Part shown: one piece after another, positions 26,730-35,407 of the stretch
Numbering within the stretch: position 1 is the stretch's first letter
Layout of the letters: the number at the start of each line of letters is the position of its first letter
NCBI RefSeq assembly: GCF_026011735.1
Contig: NZ_BRVN01000012.1
Span: forward strand, 1-64,000
Length of the DNA: 64,000 nt
Direction: 5' to 3'
From: Dietzia sp. NCCP-2495
GTDB taxonomy: Bacteria > Actinomycetota > Actinomycetes > Mycobacteriales > Mycobacteriaceae
Position numbers and translations under genes: made by a program
Notes under the pieces: model-generated
What the model saw: only the letters and a program-made list of their open reading frames with translations
Database searches by the model: none
Told to the model about the DNA's origin: nothing

Positions 26730-28793
26730 ATGACCGCCGCCAGGAACACCGACACGAATCACACGGTCAGCCGCCGCACGGTACTCGGCGGCGCGGCGGC
26801 CCTCGGCGGGGTCGCCGCCCTCCAGTCGCTCCTGCCACCCCTGGCCACCGCGCAGCCCACGCCCATGCACGTGGGCCGCGGCATCGGTGACATGACCGGA
26901 GAGCCACTGGGCGCCGGGTTCAACGGGTACGCCGACACCGAGCAACTGTCCGTGGGCCTGCATCTGCGGCAGCGCGCCAGGGCGTTCGTGTTCGCCGACT
27001 CGTCGTCGTCACCCCGGTTCCTCCACGTCACCGCCGAGATCGGCCTCATGTTCCAGTCCATCCAACAGGAGGTCCTCCGGCGCCTGGCCGCCGAGTTCGG
27101 CGGCACCTACCACGAGGGGAATGTCGTCCTCACCGCCACGCACACCCACGTCGCGCCCGGCGGGACGTCCGGCCACCCCATGGTCGACCTGTCCATGCTC
27201 GGGTTCCGCCCGGTCACCTTCGACGCGAACGTCGCCGGCATCGTCGACGCCGTCCGCATGGCGCACCACGACCTCGCCCCCTCCATGGTCGGCGTGACCA
27301 CCGGCACCCTCCAGGACTCCGGCGTCAACCGCTCACGCGAATCCTTCGACCGCGACCGCCCCGACGAGCGCGCACACTTCCCCGAGGGCATCGACCCGCG
27401 CTCACAGTCCCTCCAGATCACCCGCGGCGGCGAACTCGTGGGCGTCCTCAACTGGTTCGCCGCGCACGCCACCTCCATGACCAGCCACAACGTGATCGCC
27501 TCGTCGGACAACAAGGGCTACGCCGCGTGGCACTGGGAACGCGAGGTCGCCGGACAGGACTACCTCGCCGGCGGCACACCGCGCCTGATCACCGCGTTCG
27601 CCCAGACCAACCCGGGCGACGTGAGCCCCAACCTCGACCTGAAGCCCGGGCAGGGCCCGACCCCCGACGAGTGGCTCAACACCCGCATCATCGGTGAGCG
27701 CCAATTCGCTGCCGCCCGTGACCAGGTCGGACGGGACGTGCGCGGCCTCGGCTCCGGCATCGACGTCCGCCACACGTGGGTCGACATGTCGAACGTCGAG
27801 GTGGCGCCCGAGTTCACCGGCGACGGACGCACGCACCGCACCGCCGTCGCCGCCCTGGGCGCCTCGTTCGCCTCGGGCAGCCAGGAGGACGGAGGAGGCG
27901 GCGACGAACTCCCCTTCAACGAGGGCGAGCGCGGCGGCAACCCCGTCATCAAGGCGATCGCCGACGTGGTGGTCCCGGCCTGGCTGCGCGAGGCGCACGC
28001 CCCCAAGGACATCCTGCTCCCCATGGGCCTGGTGCCGAACGCGATCCAGCGCGTGTACCCGTTCCACCTCGTGCGGCTCGGCGGGCACTACCTGTTCGCC
28101 CTCGGCTTCGAACCGACCGTTGTGTCGGGGCTCCGGCTGCGGCGGACGATCGCCGCGGAACTGGGCGTGCCCGAGGACCACGTCACCGTGCAGGGCTACT
28201 CCAACGCCTACGGCCACTACGTCACCACGCCCGAGGAGTACTCCGCGCAGAACTACGAGGGCGGCGCGACGATCTTCGGACCGTGGACCCTGCCCGCGAT
28301 CCAGCAGATCGCCGCCGGGCTCGCCCGCGCGCTGCGCGACGGCCGCCCGGTCGACCCCGGTTCGTCTGAGCGCGACCTCACCGGTCAGGTCCCCGCCTCC
28401 CCGCTGGGCAACCCACTCGTCGACACCCCGGCCCCGCTGCGCGCGTTCGGCGACGTCCTGGACCAGCCGGCCGCCGAGTACCGCGTCGGCCAGCGCGTCC
28501 TGGCCCGCTTCAGTGGCACCCACCCCAACTCCGACCTGCGACGCGACGACACCTACCTCGCCGTCGAGCGGCGTGACGGCCGTCGGTGGATCAGGGTCCA
28601 CGACGACGGCGACTGGTCCACCATGATCGTGTTCGAGGGCATGCTCACCGTGACGAACGCCCTCATCACCTGGGACATCCCCCAGGACACCCCGGCCGGT
28701 GAGTACCGGATCGTCTACACCGCCTCCGGCCGCGGGATCGACGGGCGACTGTTCCCCGTCAGGGGCGAGAGCAGGGGCTTCCACGTCCGCTGA
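26730..28793 (+). CDS. Neutral/alkaline ceramidase, Tat-exported
   Basis: 687 residues. The N-terminus is a Tat signal: SRRTVLGG, hydrophobic stretch, then ATAQP, with cleavage near residue 43. The ceramidase core follows: VGRGIGDMTGEPLGAGFNGYA, the zinc-binding HTHVAPGGTSGHP and LNWFAAHATSM with the N-terminal half of the active site. The catalytic-Ser-region equivalent NPGDVSPN comes next. The C-terminal immunoglobulin-like domain (about 560-687) is complete. It hydrolyses the N-acyl bond of ceramides, perhaps host or environmental sphingolipids. AGGAGAG lies 8 nt upstream of the ATG at 26730. A perfect palindrome just upstream suggests regulation. Confidence 0.92.
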   Translation: MTAARNTDTNHTVSRRTVLGGAAALGGVAALQSLLPPLATAQPTPMHVGRGIGDMTGEPLGAGFNGYADTEQLSVGLHLRQRARAFVFADSSSSPRFLHVTAEIGLMFQSIQQEVLRRLAAEFGGTYHEGNVVLTATHTHVAPGGTSGHPMVDLSMLGFRPVTFDANVAGIVDAVRMAHHDLAPSMVGVTTGTLQDSGVNRSRESFDRDRPDERAHFPEGIDPRSQSLQITRGGELVGVLNWFAAHATSMTSHNVIASSDNKGYAAWHWEREVAGQDYLAGGTPRLITAFAQTNPGDVSPNLDLKPGQGPTPDEWLNTRIIGERQFAAARDQVGRDVRGLGSGIDVRHTWVDMSNVEVAPEFTGDGRTHRTAVAALGASFASGSQEDGGGGDELPFNEGERGGNPVIKAIADVVVPAWLREAHAPKDILLPMGLVPNAIQRVYPFHLVRLGGHYLFALGFEPTVVSGLRLRRTIAAELGVPEDHVTVQGYSNAYGHYVTTPEEYSAQNYEGGATIFGPWTLPAIQQIAAGLARALRDGRPVDPGSSERDLTGQVPASPLGNPLVDTPAPLRAFGDVLDQPAAEYRVGQRVLARFSGTHPNSDLRRDDTYLAVERRDGRRWIRVHDDGDWSTMIVFEGMLTVTNALITWDIPQDTPAGEYRIVYTASGRGIDGRLFPVRGESRGFHVR

Positions 28794-28893
28794 CAGGTGA
28801 CCTGAGATACTGGGACCGTGGTCACTTGCACGTCCTAGTGCTGGACCCCCACGTGCCAGACCCGTACCTTCCCTCAACGAAAGGACATCACCC

Positions 28894-29661
28894 GTGGACA
28901 TCAAGGGTGCATCCGTCATCGTCACCGGCGCCGCTTCCGGCCTCGGCAACGCCACCGCCCGCTCGTTCGCCGAGAAGGGCGCCCTCGTCTTCGGCCTCGA
29001 CCTCCAGTCCTCGATCGACAAGGCCGTCGAGCAGGGCATCGACGAGGGCATCACCCTCCTCGCCGCCGACGTCACCAGTGAGGACGACGTCAAGGCCGCC
29101 ATCGCCAAGGCCACCGAGGCCGCCCCGCTGCGCGTCGCCGTGAACTGCGCCGGCATCGCCCCGGCCGCCCGCATCGTCTCGAAGAAGGGCGTCCACGCGC
29201 TCGACCTCTTCCAGACCTGCATCTCGGTGAACCTCGTGGGCACCTTCAACGTCCTGCGTCTGGCCGCCGAGGCCATGTCCACCCAGGACACGGTCGACGA
29301 GGACGGCCAGCGTGGCGTCATCATCAACACCGCCTCGGTCGCTGCGTACGAGGGCCAGGTCGGCCAGATCGCCTACGCCGCCTCGAAGGGTGGCGTCTAC
29401 TCGATGGGGATCTGTGCCGCGCGTGACCTCGCGCAGTTCGGCATCCGCGTCAACACCATCGCCCCGGGCACCATCGAGACCCCGATGCTCAAGGGCCTGA
29501 CCGAGGAGTTCCAGAAGTCGCTGGAGGCCGCGATCCCGTTCCCGTCGCGCCTCGGACGTCCGTCGGACTACGCGGCCCTGGCAAACGCGATCGTCGAGCA
29601 GGACTACCTCAACGGCGAGAGCTTCCGCATGGACGGCGCCCTGCGCATGGCCCCGCGCTAG
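28894..29661 (+). CDS. Short-chain dehydrogenase (3-hydroxyacyl-CoA dehydrogenase type-2-like)
   Basis: 255 residues. Cofactor motif VTGAASGLGNAT (10-21), DVTSEDDVKAA, NCAGI, and catalytic Ser (INTASVAAYEGQVGQ) with Tyr-Lys (AYAASKGG). FGIRVNTIAPGTIETPML and the C-terminal GESFRMDGALRM resemble HSD17B10-type enzymes that oxidise 3-hydroxy-2-methylbutyryl-CoA and similar acyl-CoAs. NAD is likely preferred, since Asp (GLDLQ) ends the second strand. GTG start with AAAGGA upstream. Confidence 0.9.
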   Translation: MDIKGASVIVTGAASGLGNATARSFAEKGALVFGLDLQSSIDKAVEQGIDEGITLLAADVTSEDDVKAAIAKATEAAPLRVAVNCAGIAPAARIVSKKGVHALDLFQTCISVNLVGTFNVLRLAAEAMSTQDTVDEDGQRGVIINTASVAAYEGQVGQIAYAASKGGVYSMGICAARDLAQFGIRVNTIAPGTIETPMLKGLTEEFQKSLEAAIPFPSRLGRPSDYAALANAIVEQDYLNGESFRMDGALRMAPR

Positions 29662-29726
29662 ACCATCCCCGCGCCGCGCCGCGCCCGGCCTGCGCCCGGC
29701 CTGCGCCGCGCCCGACCTGGGCCCGC

Positions 29727-29794
29727 ATCCGCTACTCTCCCTCCACATCCGCTACCCCTATATGGGTAGCGAAACCGCAGGGAGAGTAGCGGAT
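29727..29794. repeat. Nested inverted repeat
   Basis: A perfect 16-bp outer pair (29727-29742 with 29779-29794; ATCCGCTACTCTCCCT) encloses a second perfect 7-bp hairpin (29751-29757 with 29764-29770; GCTACCC). The octamer ATCCGCTA occurs in outer and inner parts. It lies 65 nt after the SDR stop in a non-coding stretch and could serve as a terminator or be an element remnant. Confidence 0.65.
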
Positions 29795-29830
29795 TTCGTG
29801 TTTGAGGGGCGGGGGCGTCCGCATTGCCCC

Positions 29831-29950
29831 GCGGTAGGCGATCCCCGCGGTAGGCGATCCCCGCGGTAGGCGATCCCGGCGGTGGGCGATCCCGGCGGTG
29901 GGCGATCCCCGCGGTGGGCGATCCCGGCACTGGGCGATCTCCGCGCTAGG
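29831..29950. repeat. 16-bp minisatellite, seven copies plus a partial
   Basis: Seven head-to-tail units of GCGGTAGGCGATCCCC (29831-29942) and a partial eighth. The first two are identical; later ones change only at positions 3, 5, 6, 14 or 16. A 16-bp period cannot encode a peptide repeat, and no gene covers it. The 409-bp gap 29662-30070 holds only this, the nested inverted repeat, a terminator and the repeat at 30028. Confidence 0.9.
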
Positions 29951-29980
29951 CCAGACCTGGCTGGTAATTCCTGCCGACAT

Positions 29981-30019
29981 GACTGAGGCCCACCCCCGGA
30001 TCAGGGGTGGGCCTCAGTC
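29981..30019. terminator. Hairpin between the minisatellite and the convergent small gene
   Basis: Perfect 16-bp stem (29981-29996 with 30004-30019), 7-nt loop. It can serve the minus-strand nuclease operon and perhaps the plus-strand SDR. Confidence 0.75.
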
Positions 30020-30027
30020 GTCCGGCG

Positions 30028-30087
30028 TGCGGTGAGTCTCTCAGCCGCGGCCGTTCGTGCGGTGAGACTCTCAGCCGCGGCCGTTGT
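30028..30087. repeat. 30-bp tandem repeat spanning a stop codon
   Basis: Two units (30028-30057, 30058-30087) with three differences. The second contains the stop (30071-30073) and last codons of the minus-strand small gene; the first is a copy lying just beyond it. Confidence 0.75.
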
Positions 30088-30331
30088 CTGCACCCGGGCC
30101 GGGGGCCGGAGCCGGAGCGGCCGGAGCGGCGTCCTGGGCCGGGGTCCAGGGCAGCGGCGGGAGCTGGATGCCGGCGTTGGTGAGCGCGGCGTGGATCTCC
30201 GGCGCGAAGTAGACGCCGGCGCCGATCGCGGCGATCGAGCCGACGCCCAGGGCGGTACGCAGGATCGCGCCCGTGCTGATGGTCAGGGCAGTGGCGGCCG
30301 CGACGGCTGCAACCTTGCGGGTGGTGAACAT
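30071..30331 (-). CDS. Small exported or membrane-anchored protein
   Basis: 86 residues: a basic start (MFTTRKV), one or two hydrophobic segments (VAAVAAATALTISTGAIL; ALGVGSIAAIGAGVYF), a short soluble stretch and an Ala/Pro/Gly tail. No family recognised. It starts 6 nt after the nuclease gene ends, so they share a transcript. Its 3' end is tandemly duplicated. Confidence 0.65.
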   Translation of the reverse strand: MFTTRKVAAVAAATALTISTGAILRTALGVGSIAAIGAGVYFAPEIHAALTNAGIQLPPLPWTPAQDAAPAAPAPAPGPGADNGRG

Positions 30332-30337
30332 ATGAGT

Positions 30338-32020
30338 TCAGTTCTTCGATATCCAGTCGCGCACTGCCCGAGTCGCACGGACGTCATCCTCGTTGTAGAT
30401 GAGAATCCTCCCACGGCCCGCCTCTGCCTCTCTCCCCCTCGACATCTGCGCGTCGCGGTACCAGCCGATCGACGCCTCTCCCCCGGCCTCCGGATCGCGC
30501 CAGTGGAAGCCGGCGACGGGGGCCACGACCTTGAGTCCGAGACCCGAGGTGGACACGAACTGCGTCCGCACCGCCTCGTGTACGTCGACCCACTGCGGGG
30601 AGGAGATGAAGCCGCGGACCTCGGCCACCGAGGGGACGCCCTTCACCACGGCGCGCGTGCCCTCGGGGCCGAACCGCGTGGCGGTGGACAGCATCCAGCC
30701 GTTCTCCGCGGATCGCGAGTAGCAGTACGCCCGGAACGAGCGCCCCTGGCCGGCGGCGCGGTCACGGATCGCGGTGAGCCAGCGCCAGAACTCGGCGAAC
30801 GACCGGCCCTCGTCGGCGTCCGGCAGGCGCGCCCAGGTGGCGAACGGCCGGTAGCCCTCGGCCTCCAGCGGTCGCCCGTCGCGCAGCGTGAGCAACGTAC
30901 CCCACAGGTACGCGCCGTCGTCGAGATGACTCTCCAGGTCGACATCCACCTCGATGTCGGCGCGCGGGATCGTCGGCCGCGCCACCTTGGGGACCACGAC
31001 CTCGCCGTCGCGGTGCGCCCGAGCGCGCAGCACCGCGTCCGCGAACGGTTCGCCGTTCCAGTCGGGCGGGCGGGAGGTCCCCGCGTCGGCGAGATCGGAG
31101 ACCGTGCGGATCCCCACCGCGTGGAGGGGGCCGACCTGTCCACCGCCGACGACGAGACTCACATCGTCGTCCAGTTCGAGCCGCTCCCGACACCCCGGAA
31201 CACGCTCTCTCGGTCCCTGCCAGCCCTCCCACCAGGGGCACGTCCGGCACTCGCCGATCCGGCTCGGCGCGGTGGGCAGCGTCCCCCTCACCACCTCCAG
31301 GCGCGTCGCGTGGGTCCGGTCCGCCGCCTCGAGCACCGGGTGCAGGTCGTGCACCACCGAGCGCGACGACCCCAGGCCGAGCACCGCCCCGACGGGCCGG
31401 GCCGCCGCGTGCCCGATCGCCTCGAGCAGGTGCCACGCGTGGACGAGCCGGTCCAGGTCCCCCGGGTGACGACGCACCCGCAGGGTCGGGTCCGGAGCCG
31501 GCGCCCAGTCGAGCAGCCGCGTGACCAGGGCCCGGGACGAGCTCCCGCCCCGTCGGGGGTCGACGACCTTGTGGTTGACCACCAGCGCCGGCACGTACCC
31601 GCCCCCCGGCACCGCCGCCAGCGTGCAGCGCATGCCCTCACGGCCCGAGCACGGATCCGCCGGCAGGGCGGCGCCCCACACCAGGGTCGCCCCCTCATCT
31701 AGTGCCCGGAGCGTGCGCTGCTCGTCGTCGTCGTCGGGAAGATCCCCCGGCAGATCCGTCCACCGGTCCCCCACCACGTCCACCACCCGCACGCCCGGGC
31801 CCGCGCCCCTCAGGGCGCGCTCCCGCAGCCCCGCGCGGCGGTCACCGGCGGCCATCGCGCGCTGCCGCACTCCCTCGTCGACGGGCGCCCACCGCCACCA
31901 TCCGGCCTCCGCACCGGCCTCCCGGGCCACACGGTGCAGGCACCGCGCCCCCGACGCGGGACCCACCACCCGCTCGTCGGGGGACGCGTGTGTGGCGTTC
32001 CCGGCATCCTCCATCGGCAT
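30338..32020 (-). CDS. TM0106-family RecB-like nuclease
   Basis: 560 residues. A RecB-like nuclease half is followed by an RNase-H-like 3'-5' exonuclease fold, as in the TM0106 family. Visible are a cysteine set able to hold an Fe-S cluster (CRTCPWWEGW, ERVPGC), a helix-hairpin-helix-like LHAVGIRTVSDLADAG, and IEVDVDLE with acidic residues. FHWRDPEAGGEASIGWYRDA precedes the final YNEDDVRATRAVRDWI, the family's C-terminal acidic motif. DNA or RNA processing is likely; the pathway is not known. The alternative ATG at 32014 sits 8 nt after CAGAAT. Transcribed with the small gene downstream. Confidence 0.82.
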   Translation of the reverse strand: MPMEDAGNATHASPDERVVGPASGARCLHRVAREAGAEAGWWRWAPVDEGVRQRAMAAGDRRAGLRERALRGAGPGVRVVDVVGDRWTDLPGDLPDDDDEQRTLRALDEGATLVWGAALPADPCSGREGMRCTLAAVPGGGYVPALVVNHKVVDPRRGGSSSRALVTRLLDWAPAPDPTLRVRRHPGDLDRLVHAWHLLEAIGHAAARPVGAVLGLGSSRSVVHDLHPVLEAADRTHATRLEVVRGTLPTAPSRIGECRTCPWWEGWQGPRERVPGCRERLELDDDVSLVVGGGQVGPLHAVGIRTVSDLADAGTSRPPDWNGEPFADAVLRARAHRDGEVVVPKVARPTIPRADIEVDVDLESHLDDGAYLWGTLLTLRDGRPLEAEGYRPFATWARLPDADEGRSFAEFWRWLTAIRDRAAGQGRSFRAYCYSRSAENGWMLSTATRFGPEGTRAVVKGVPSVAEVRGFISSPQWVDVHEAVRTQFVSTSGLGLKVVAPVAGFHWRDPEAGGEASIGWYRDAQMSRGREAEAGRGRILIYNEDDVRATRAVRDWISKN

Positions 32021-32139
32021 CCATTCTGGACCAGAACCCGCCCGACACCGACGTCCGGTCGACGGTCCTCCTCCTATGACACCGGCCGTTCGCCTAGGCT
32101 GGTGACCTGATGATCGCGACGAGAGAAGGATCGACGCCC

Positions 32140-32976
32140 ATGGGCAAGCTGACGACCTACCGCGACAAGCGCGCCGAACTCAAGGCCCACGCCAAGGCCC
32201 TGAAGTCCACCGCGATGAAGGAGGCGAAGCTCGCCGCCAAGGAGACCCGCGCCAAGGCCAAGGAGGCGCACCGCGTGGACCTGGCCGAGGCCAAGGAACG
32301 CGCCAAGCTGGCCAGCAAGACCGCCGACCGCAAGGCCAAGCGCGACGCGAAGCGCCTCGAGAAGCAGGACAAGCTCGCCCAGAAGGCCGCCAAGCGCGAC
32401 CGGCAGACCGAGAAGGCCCTGTCCAAGCAGGAGCGCGCCACCCTCAAGCGCGAGGCGAAGCTCGCCGCCAAGGACCGAAAGGCCGCCGAGAAGATCGAGG
32501 CCGCCGGCCGCAAGCACGAGTACCAGCTCGCCGAGATGGAGCTGAAGAAGCTCGACGGCACCAAGCTGGGCAAGGAGGACCTCGAGCGCTGGCTTGGCCT
32601 GGCCAAGGTCGCCACCCCGGTCCTGCTGCCCATCCTCTACAAGGTCGTCTCGAACGCGCAGGGGTCCTCCGCCCCGCCGGCCGCCGTGGACCTCAAGTCC
32701 GAGGGCATCAACGCCACCGGCCCCGGCGCCGCGCTCGGCGTGCGCATCGTCCGCCTCGAGCAGACCCTCGACCAGCTCTCCACCGCCCGCAGCGGTGAGC
32801 GCGCGGTCACCGACTTCATCTCCGCCACCCGGTCGCGCCTGGGTGATCTCCGGACCGCCGTCGAGGCCGCCGAGATCACCCCCACCGCCCAGCGTCGCGA
32901 GGTGCACTCGTCCATCTCCGGCGAGCTCGACCGGATCAACAAGGACGTCTTCGCCCGCCTCGGGGTCAAGGCGTGA
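32140..32976 (+). CDS. DUF6474 family protein (Lys/Ala-rich coiled coil)
   Basis: 278 residues. Residues 1-140 are a continuous charged coiled coil rich in Lys, Ala, Glu and Arg (KETRAKAKEAHRVDLAEAKE). A hydrophobic stretch (VATPVLLPILYKVVS, about 163-177) and a helical C-terminal region follow. This matches a conserved Corynebacteriales family of unknown function (DUF6474). The ATG at 32140 has AGAAGGA upstream. The stop overlaps the CopC start by 4 nt. Confidence 0.82.
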   Translation: MGKLTTYRDKRAELKAHAKALKSTAMKEAKLAAKETRAKAKEAHRVDLAEAKERAKLASKTADRKAKRDAKRLEKQDKLAQKAAKRDRQTEKALSKQERATLKREAKLAAKDRKAAEKIEAAGRKHEYQLAEMELKKLDGTKLGKEDLERWLGLAKVATPVLLPILYKVVSNAQGSSAPPAAVDLKSEGINATGPGAALGVRIVRLEQTLDQLSTARSGERAVTDFISATRSRLGDLRTAVEAAEITPTAQRREVHSSISGELDRINKDVFARLGVKA

Positions 32977-33641
32977 CGGGAGCTCGTCGGCGCCTCGGCG
33001 GCATCGTCGCCGCCGGTGCGCTGATCGGCGGCACCGGACTGGCCGTCGCCGTCCCCACCGTGGTCACCGCGCCGGTCGCGGCCGCGCACTCGGTGCTCCT
33101 GTCGATCGATCCGCAGGACGGCGTTGAGGTCGCGGGCTCCCCGGAGCAGATCGTCCTGACCTTCAACGAGGAGATCAACCCGAACTTCGTCACCGTCGCA
33201 GTGACGAACGAGGGCGACACGACCAACCGCGTCGCCGGTGACCCCACCGTCGACGGCGCGACGGTGACGGCGCAGGTCTCCGACCTCGCCGCCGGCGAGT
33301 ACACCGTCGGGTACCGCGTCACCTCCGCCGACGGGCACGTCGTGAGCGGCTCGTCGACGTTCCGCGTCGCCGGCGAGGCCGGTGACGACGACGCCGAGGG
33401 CGGTTCCGCGGCCACCACTGGCCAGGCTCCGGCCTCGGGCGCACCGACGGCGCAGAGCGGTCAGGGCACCGGGACCGAGCCCGCGGACTCCGGCGACACC
33501 GATTCCACGGATGCCGGTTCCACGGATGCCGAGGCCCAGGACTCCGAGGACCGGGTCAACCCGGCGATCTGGGTCGTGGCCGGGGTCGCCGCGGCGTTGA
33601 TCGCGGGGGCGTTCTTCCTCCTGCGTCGCGGCAAGGACTGA
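32973..33641 (+). CDS. CopC/YobA-type copper-resistance domain membrane protein
   Basis: 222 residues. An N-terminal signal sequence ends PVAAAHS, so mature His1 is available as the usual CopC copper ligand. The CopC domain (about 38-130) has SIDPQDGVEVAGSPEQIVLTFNEEI and SADGHVVSGSSTFRV. A Gly/Ser/Asp/Thr linker and a C-terminal membrane helix (NPAIWVVAGVAAALIAGAFFLL) with a basic tail follow. It lies on the outer face of the membrane; copper binding is inferred. GTGA overlap with the DUF6474 gene indicates coupling. Confidence 0.88.
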   Translation: MTGARRRLGGIVAAGALIGGTGLAVAVPTVVTAPVAAAHSVLLSIDPQDGVEVAGSPEQIVLTFNEEINPNFVTVAVTNEGDTTNRVAGDPTVDGATVTAQVSDLAAGEYTVGYRVTSADGHVVSGSSTFRVAGEAGDDDAEGGSAATTGQAPASGAPTAQSGQGTGTEPADSGDTDSTDAGSTDAEAQDSEDRVNPAIWVVAGVAAALIAGAFFLLRRGKD

Positions 33642-33655
33642 GCCACAGACGAAAG

Positions 33656-33698
33656 CGGGTCCCACACCCCCTCCCCTGTGGAGGGCGTGCGGGACCCG
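33656..33698. terminator. Hairpin between copC and gabD2 genes
   Basis: CGGGTCCC (33656-33663) pairs with GGGACCCG (33691-33698), extended by imperfect pairs inside, between two convergent genes. Confidence 0.6.
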
Positions 33699-33746
33699 TT
33701 CGTCGTGCGTACGGGCTCGTGAGTACGGACCCCGTGCGTCCGGGCT

Positions 33747-35312
33747 CTAGCGTCCCGGCAGGAGCCGCATGGCGTCGGTGGCCGGGGCCAGCAGCTTCTG
33801 CCACCGGGTGCGCGGCAGGAACCCGGGTCCGCCCATGTGCATCACGCGCTGCGTGGCGATGGTCTGGGCCTCGGTGTACTTGAGCAGGCCCTCGTCACCG
33901 TGGCGGCGGCCGACGCCGGACGCGCCCATGCCGCCCATCGGCCCGGCGACGGATCCCCAGCCGGCGACGTAGCCCTCACCGACGTTGACGGTGCCGGTCC
34001 GCAACCTGGCCGCGATCTCCTCGCCCTCCGCGTCGGAGCCGGCGAACACGGACGAGTTGAGCCCGTACTCGGTGTCGTTGGCCTTGGCGATCGCCTCCTC
34101 CACCGAGTCGACCGGGTAGATCGACACGACCGGGCCGAAGGTCTCCTCCTCGTAGCAGGTCGCACTGTCGGGGACGTCGGTGAGCAGGGTCGGCTCGTAG
34201 AACAGCGGGCCCAGGTCGGGGCGCGGACGACCGCCGGCGAGCACGCGGGCGCCCTTGGCCACGGCGTCGTCGACGTGCGCGGTCACGGTCTCGAGCTGAT
34301 CGGTGGAGATGAGGCTGCCCATCTCGGCCTCGAAGTCGTACCCGGCGCCCAGGCTCATGGCCTTCACGCGCGCGGTGAGCGTCTTGATGAGCTGCGGCGC
34401 GATGGACTTCTCCACGTACACGCGCTCGACGGAGATGCACAGCTGGCCGGAGTTGGAGTAGAACGCGCGGGTGGCGACCTCGGCCACCTCGTCGAGGTCG
34501 GCGCTGGCGGTGACGATCATGGCGTTCTTGCCGCCGAGTTCGGCGGAGTAGCCGATGAGCCGCTCGCCGCACTGGCGGCCGAGGGTGCGGCCGGTGGCGG
34601 TGGAGCCGGTGAACATGAGGTAGTCGACGGTCTCGACGATCGCGCCGCCGACGGTGCCGCCGGAGCCGGGCACCACCTGGAACAGGTCGCGGGGCAGGCC
34701 GGCGCGGTAGAGCATCTCGGCGGCAGCGAGCGCACAGAACGGCGTGATCGAGGCGGGCTTGATCACCACGGCGTTCCCGGCGGCCAGGGCGGCCAGCGCG
34801 TCGGTGGCGGCGAGGTTGAGCGGGTAGTTCCAGGGGGCGATCACGCCCACGACGCCCTTGGGCTGGCGGCGCACGACGGCCTTGGTGAGGCCGGGCAGCA
34901 TGCCCTGGACGCGCTGGGGTGCGAGTAGTCCGGGCGCGACGCGCGCGTAGTGGCGCGAGGTGATGAGGCAGTCGAGCACCTCTTCCTGGGCGGAGGCGCG
35001 GCTCTTTCCGGTTTCGGCCTGGATGATGTCCATCAGTTCGTCGCGTCCCCGCATGACGTGCTTTGCGAAGCGCTCGAGCACGGCGACGCGGTCCTTGGGG
35101 TCACGCTCGGCCCAGGCGACCTGGGCGGCGCGGGCGCGGGCGACGGCGGCGCGGACGTCGTCGGCGGTGCCGACGGGGATCTCGGCGAGCGGCTCGCCGG
35201 TGAACACCTCGTTGATCGTCGCGGAGGGACGACTCGACGGGTCGGCGACGAAGTCGGGGATCGCGACGAGGTCGCGCAGGCGGTCGTACACGCGGGGTGT
35301 GGGTCGGCTCAT
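33747..35312 (-). CDS. gabD2: Succinate-semialdehyde dehydrogenase (NADP-type, GabD2-like)
   Basis: 521 residues. It oxidises succinic semialdehyde to succinate. ALDH motifs: VIAPWNYPLNL, FTGSTATGR, catalytic Glu in AELGGKNAMI and catalytic Cys in NSGQLCISVER. Length and GVVGVI...LAALAAGNAVVIKPASITP are close to M. tuberculosis GabD2. The ATG at 35312 is 7 nt after TAGCCT (35325-35320), a leaderless arrangement. Divergent from a TipA-like regulator; regulation by it is not shown. Confidence 0.88.
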   Translation of the reverse strand: MSRPTPRVYDRLRDLVAIPDFVADPSSRPSATINEVFTGEPLAEIPVGTADDVRAAVARARAAQVAWAERDPKDRVAVLERFAKHVMRGRDELMDIIQAETGKSRASAQEEVLDCLITSRHYARVAPGLLAPQRVQGMLPGLTKAVVRRQPKGVVGVIAPWNYPLNLAATDALAALAAGNAVVIKPASITPFCALAAAEMLYRAGLPRDLFQVVPGSGGTVGGAIVETVDYLMFTGSTATGRTLGRQCGERLIGYSAELGGKNAMIVTASADLDEVAEVATRAFYSNSGQLCISVERVYVEKSIAPQLIKTLTARVKAMSLGAGYDFEAEMGSLISTDQLETVTAHVDDAVAKGARVLAGGRPRPDLGPLFYEPTLLTDVPDSATCYEEETFGPVVSIYPVDSVEEAIAKANDTEYGLNSSVFAGSDAEGEEIAARLRTGTVNVGEGYVAGWGSVAGPMGGMGASGVGRRHGDEGLLKYTEAQTIATQRVMHMGGPGFLPRTRWQKLLAPATDAMRLLPGR

Positions 35313-35352
35313 AGTTTCCAGGCTACCGGCGAGTAAGAAGTTGCGGAAGGCT

Positions 35353-35382
35353 TGACCCTGACGCCGCGTCAGGCCCCAACCT
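35353..35382 (+). promoter_or_regulatory. MerR-type promoter with operator (TipA-like)
   Basis: TTGACC (35353-35358), then the palindrome CCTGACG-CCG-CGTCAGG (35357-35373) and CAACCT (35377-35382). The spacer of 18-19 bp and a dyad between -35 and -10 are what MerR proteins act on. Transcription would begin near 35390, which is itself a GTG in the regulator frame. Confidence 0.6.
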
Positions 35383-35407
35383 CGTTCCCGTGAGAGATGC
35401 TGGAGGT

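Noticed and set aside
27402-29330. Open frame of 642 codons on the minus strand opposite ceramidase and the SDR
   Set aside because: It crosses two well-supported plus-strand genes and an intergenic gap, and it shows no domain.
29831-29950. CRISPR array
   Set aside because: The 16-bp units are directly adjacent without spacers, and no cas gene is near.
30032-31702. Open frame of 556 codons on the plus strand opposite the nuclease operon
   Set aside because: Mirror frame of the TM0106-type gene, with Arg/His-rich shadow composition.
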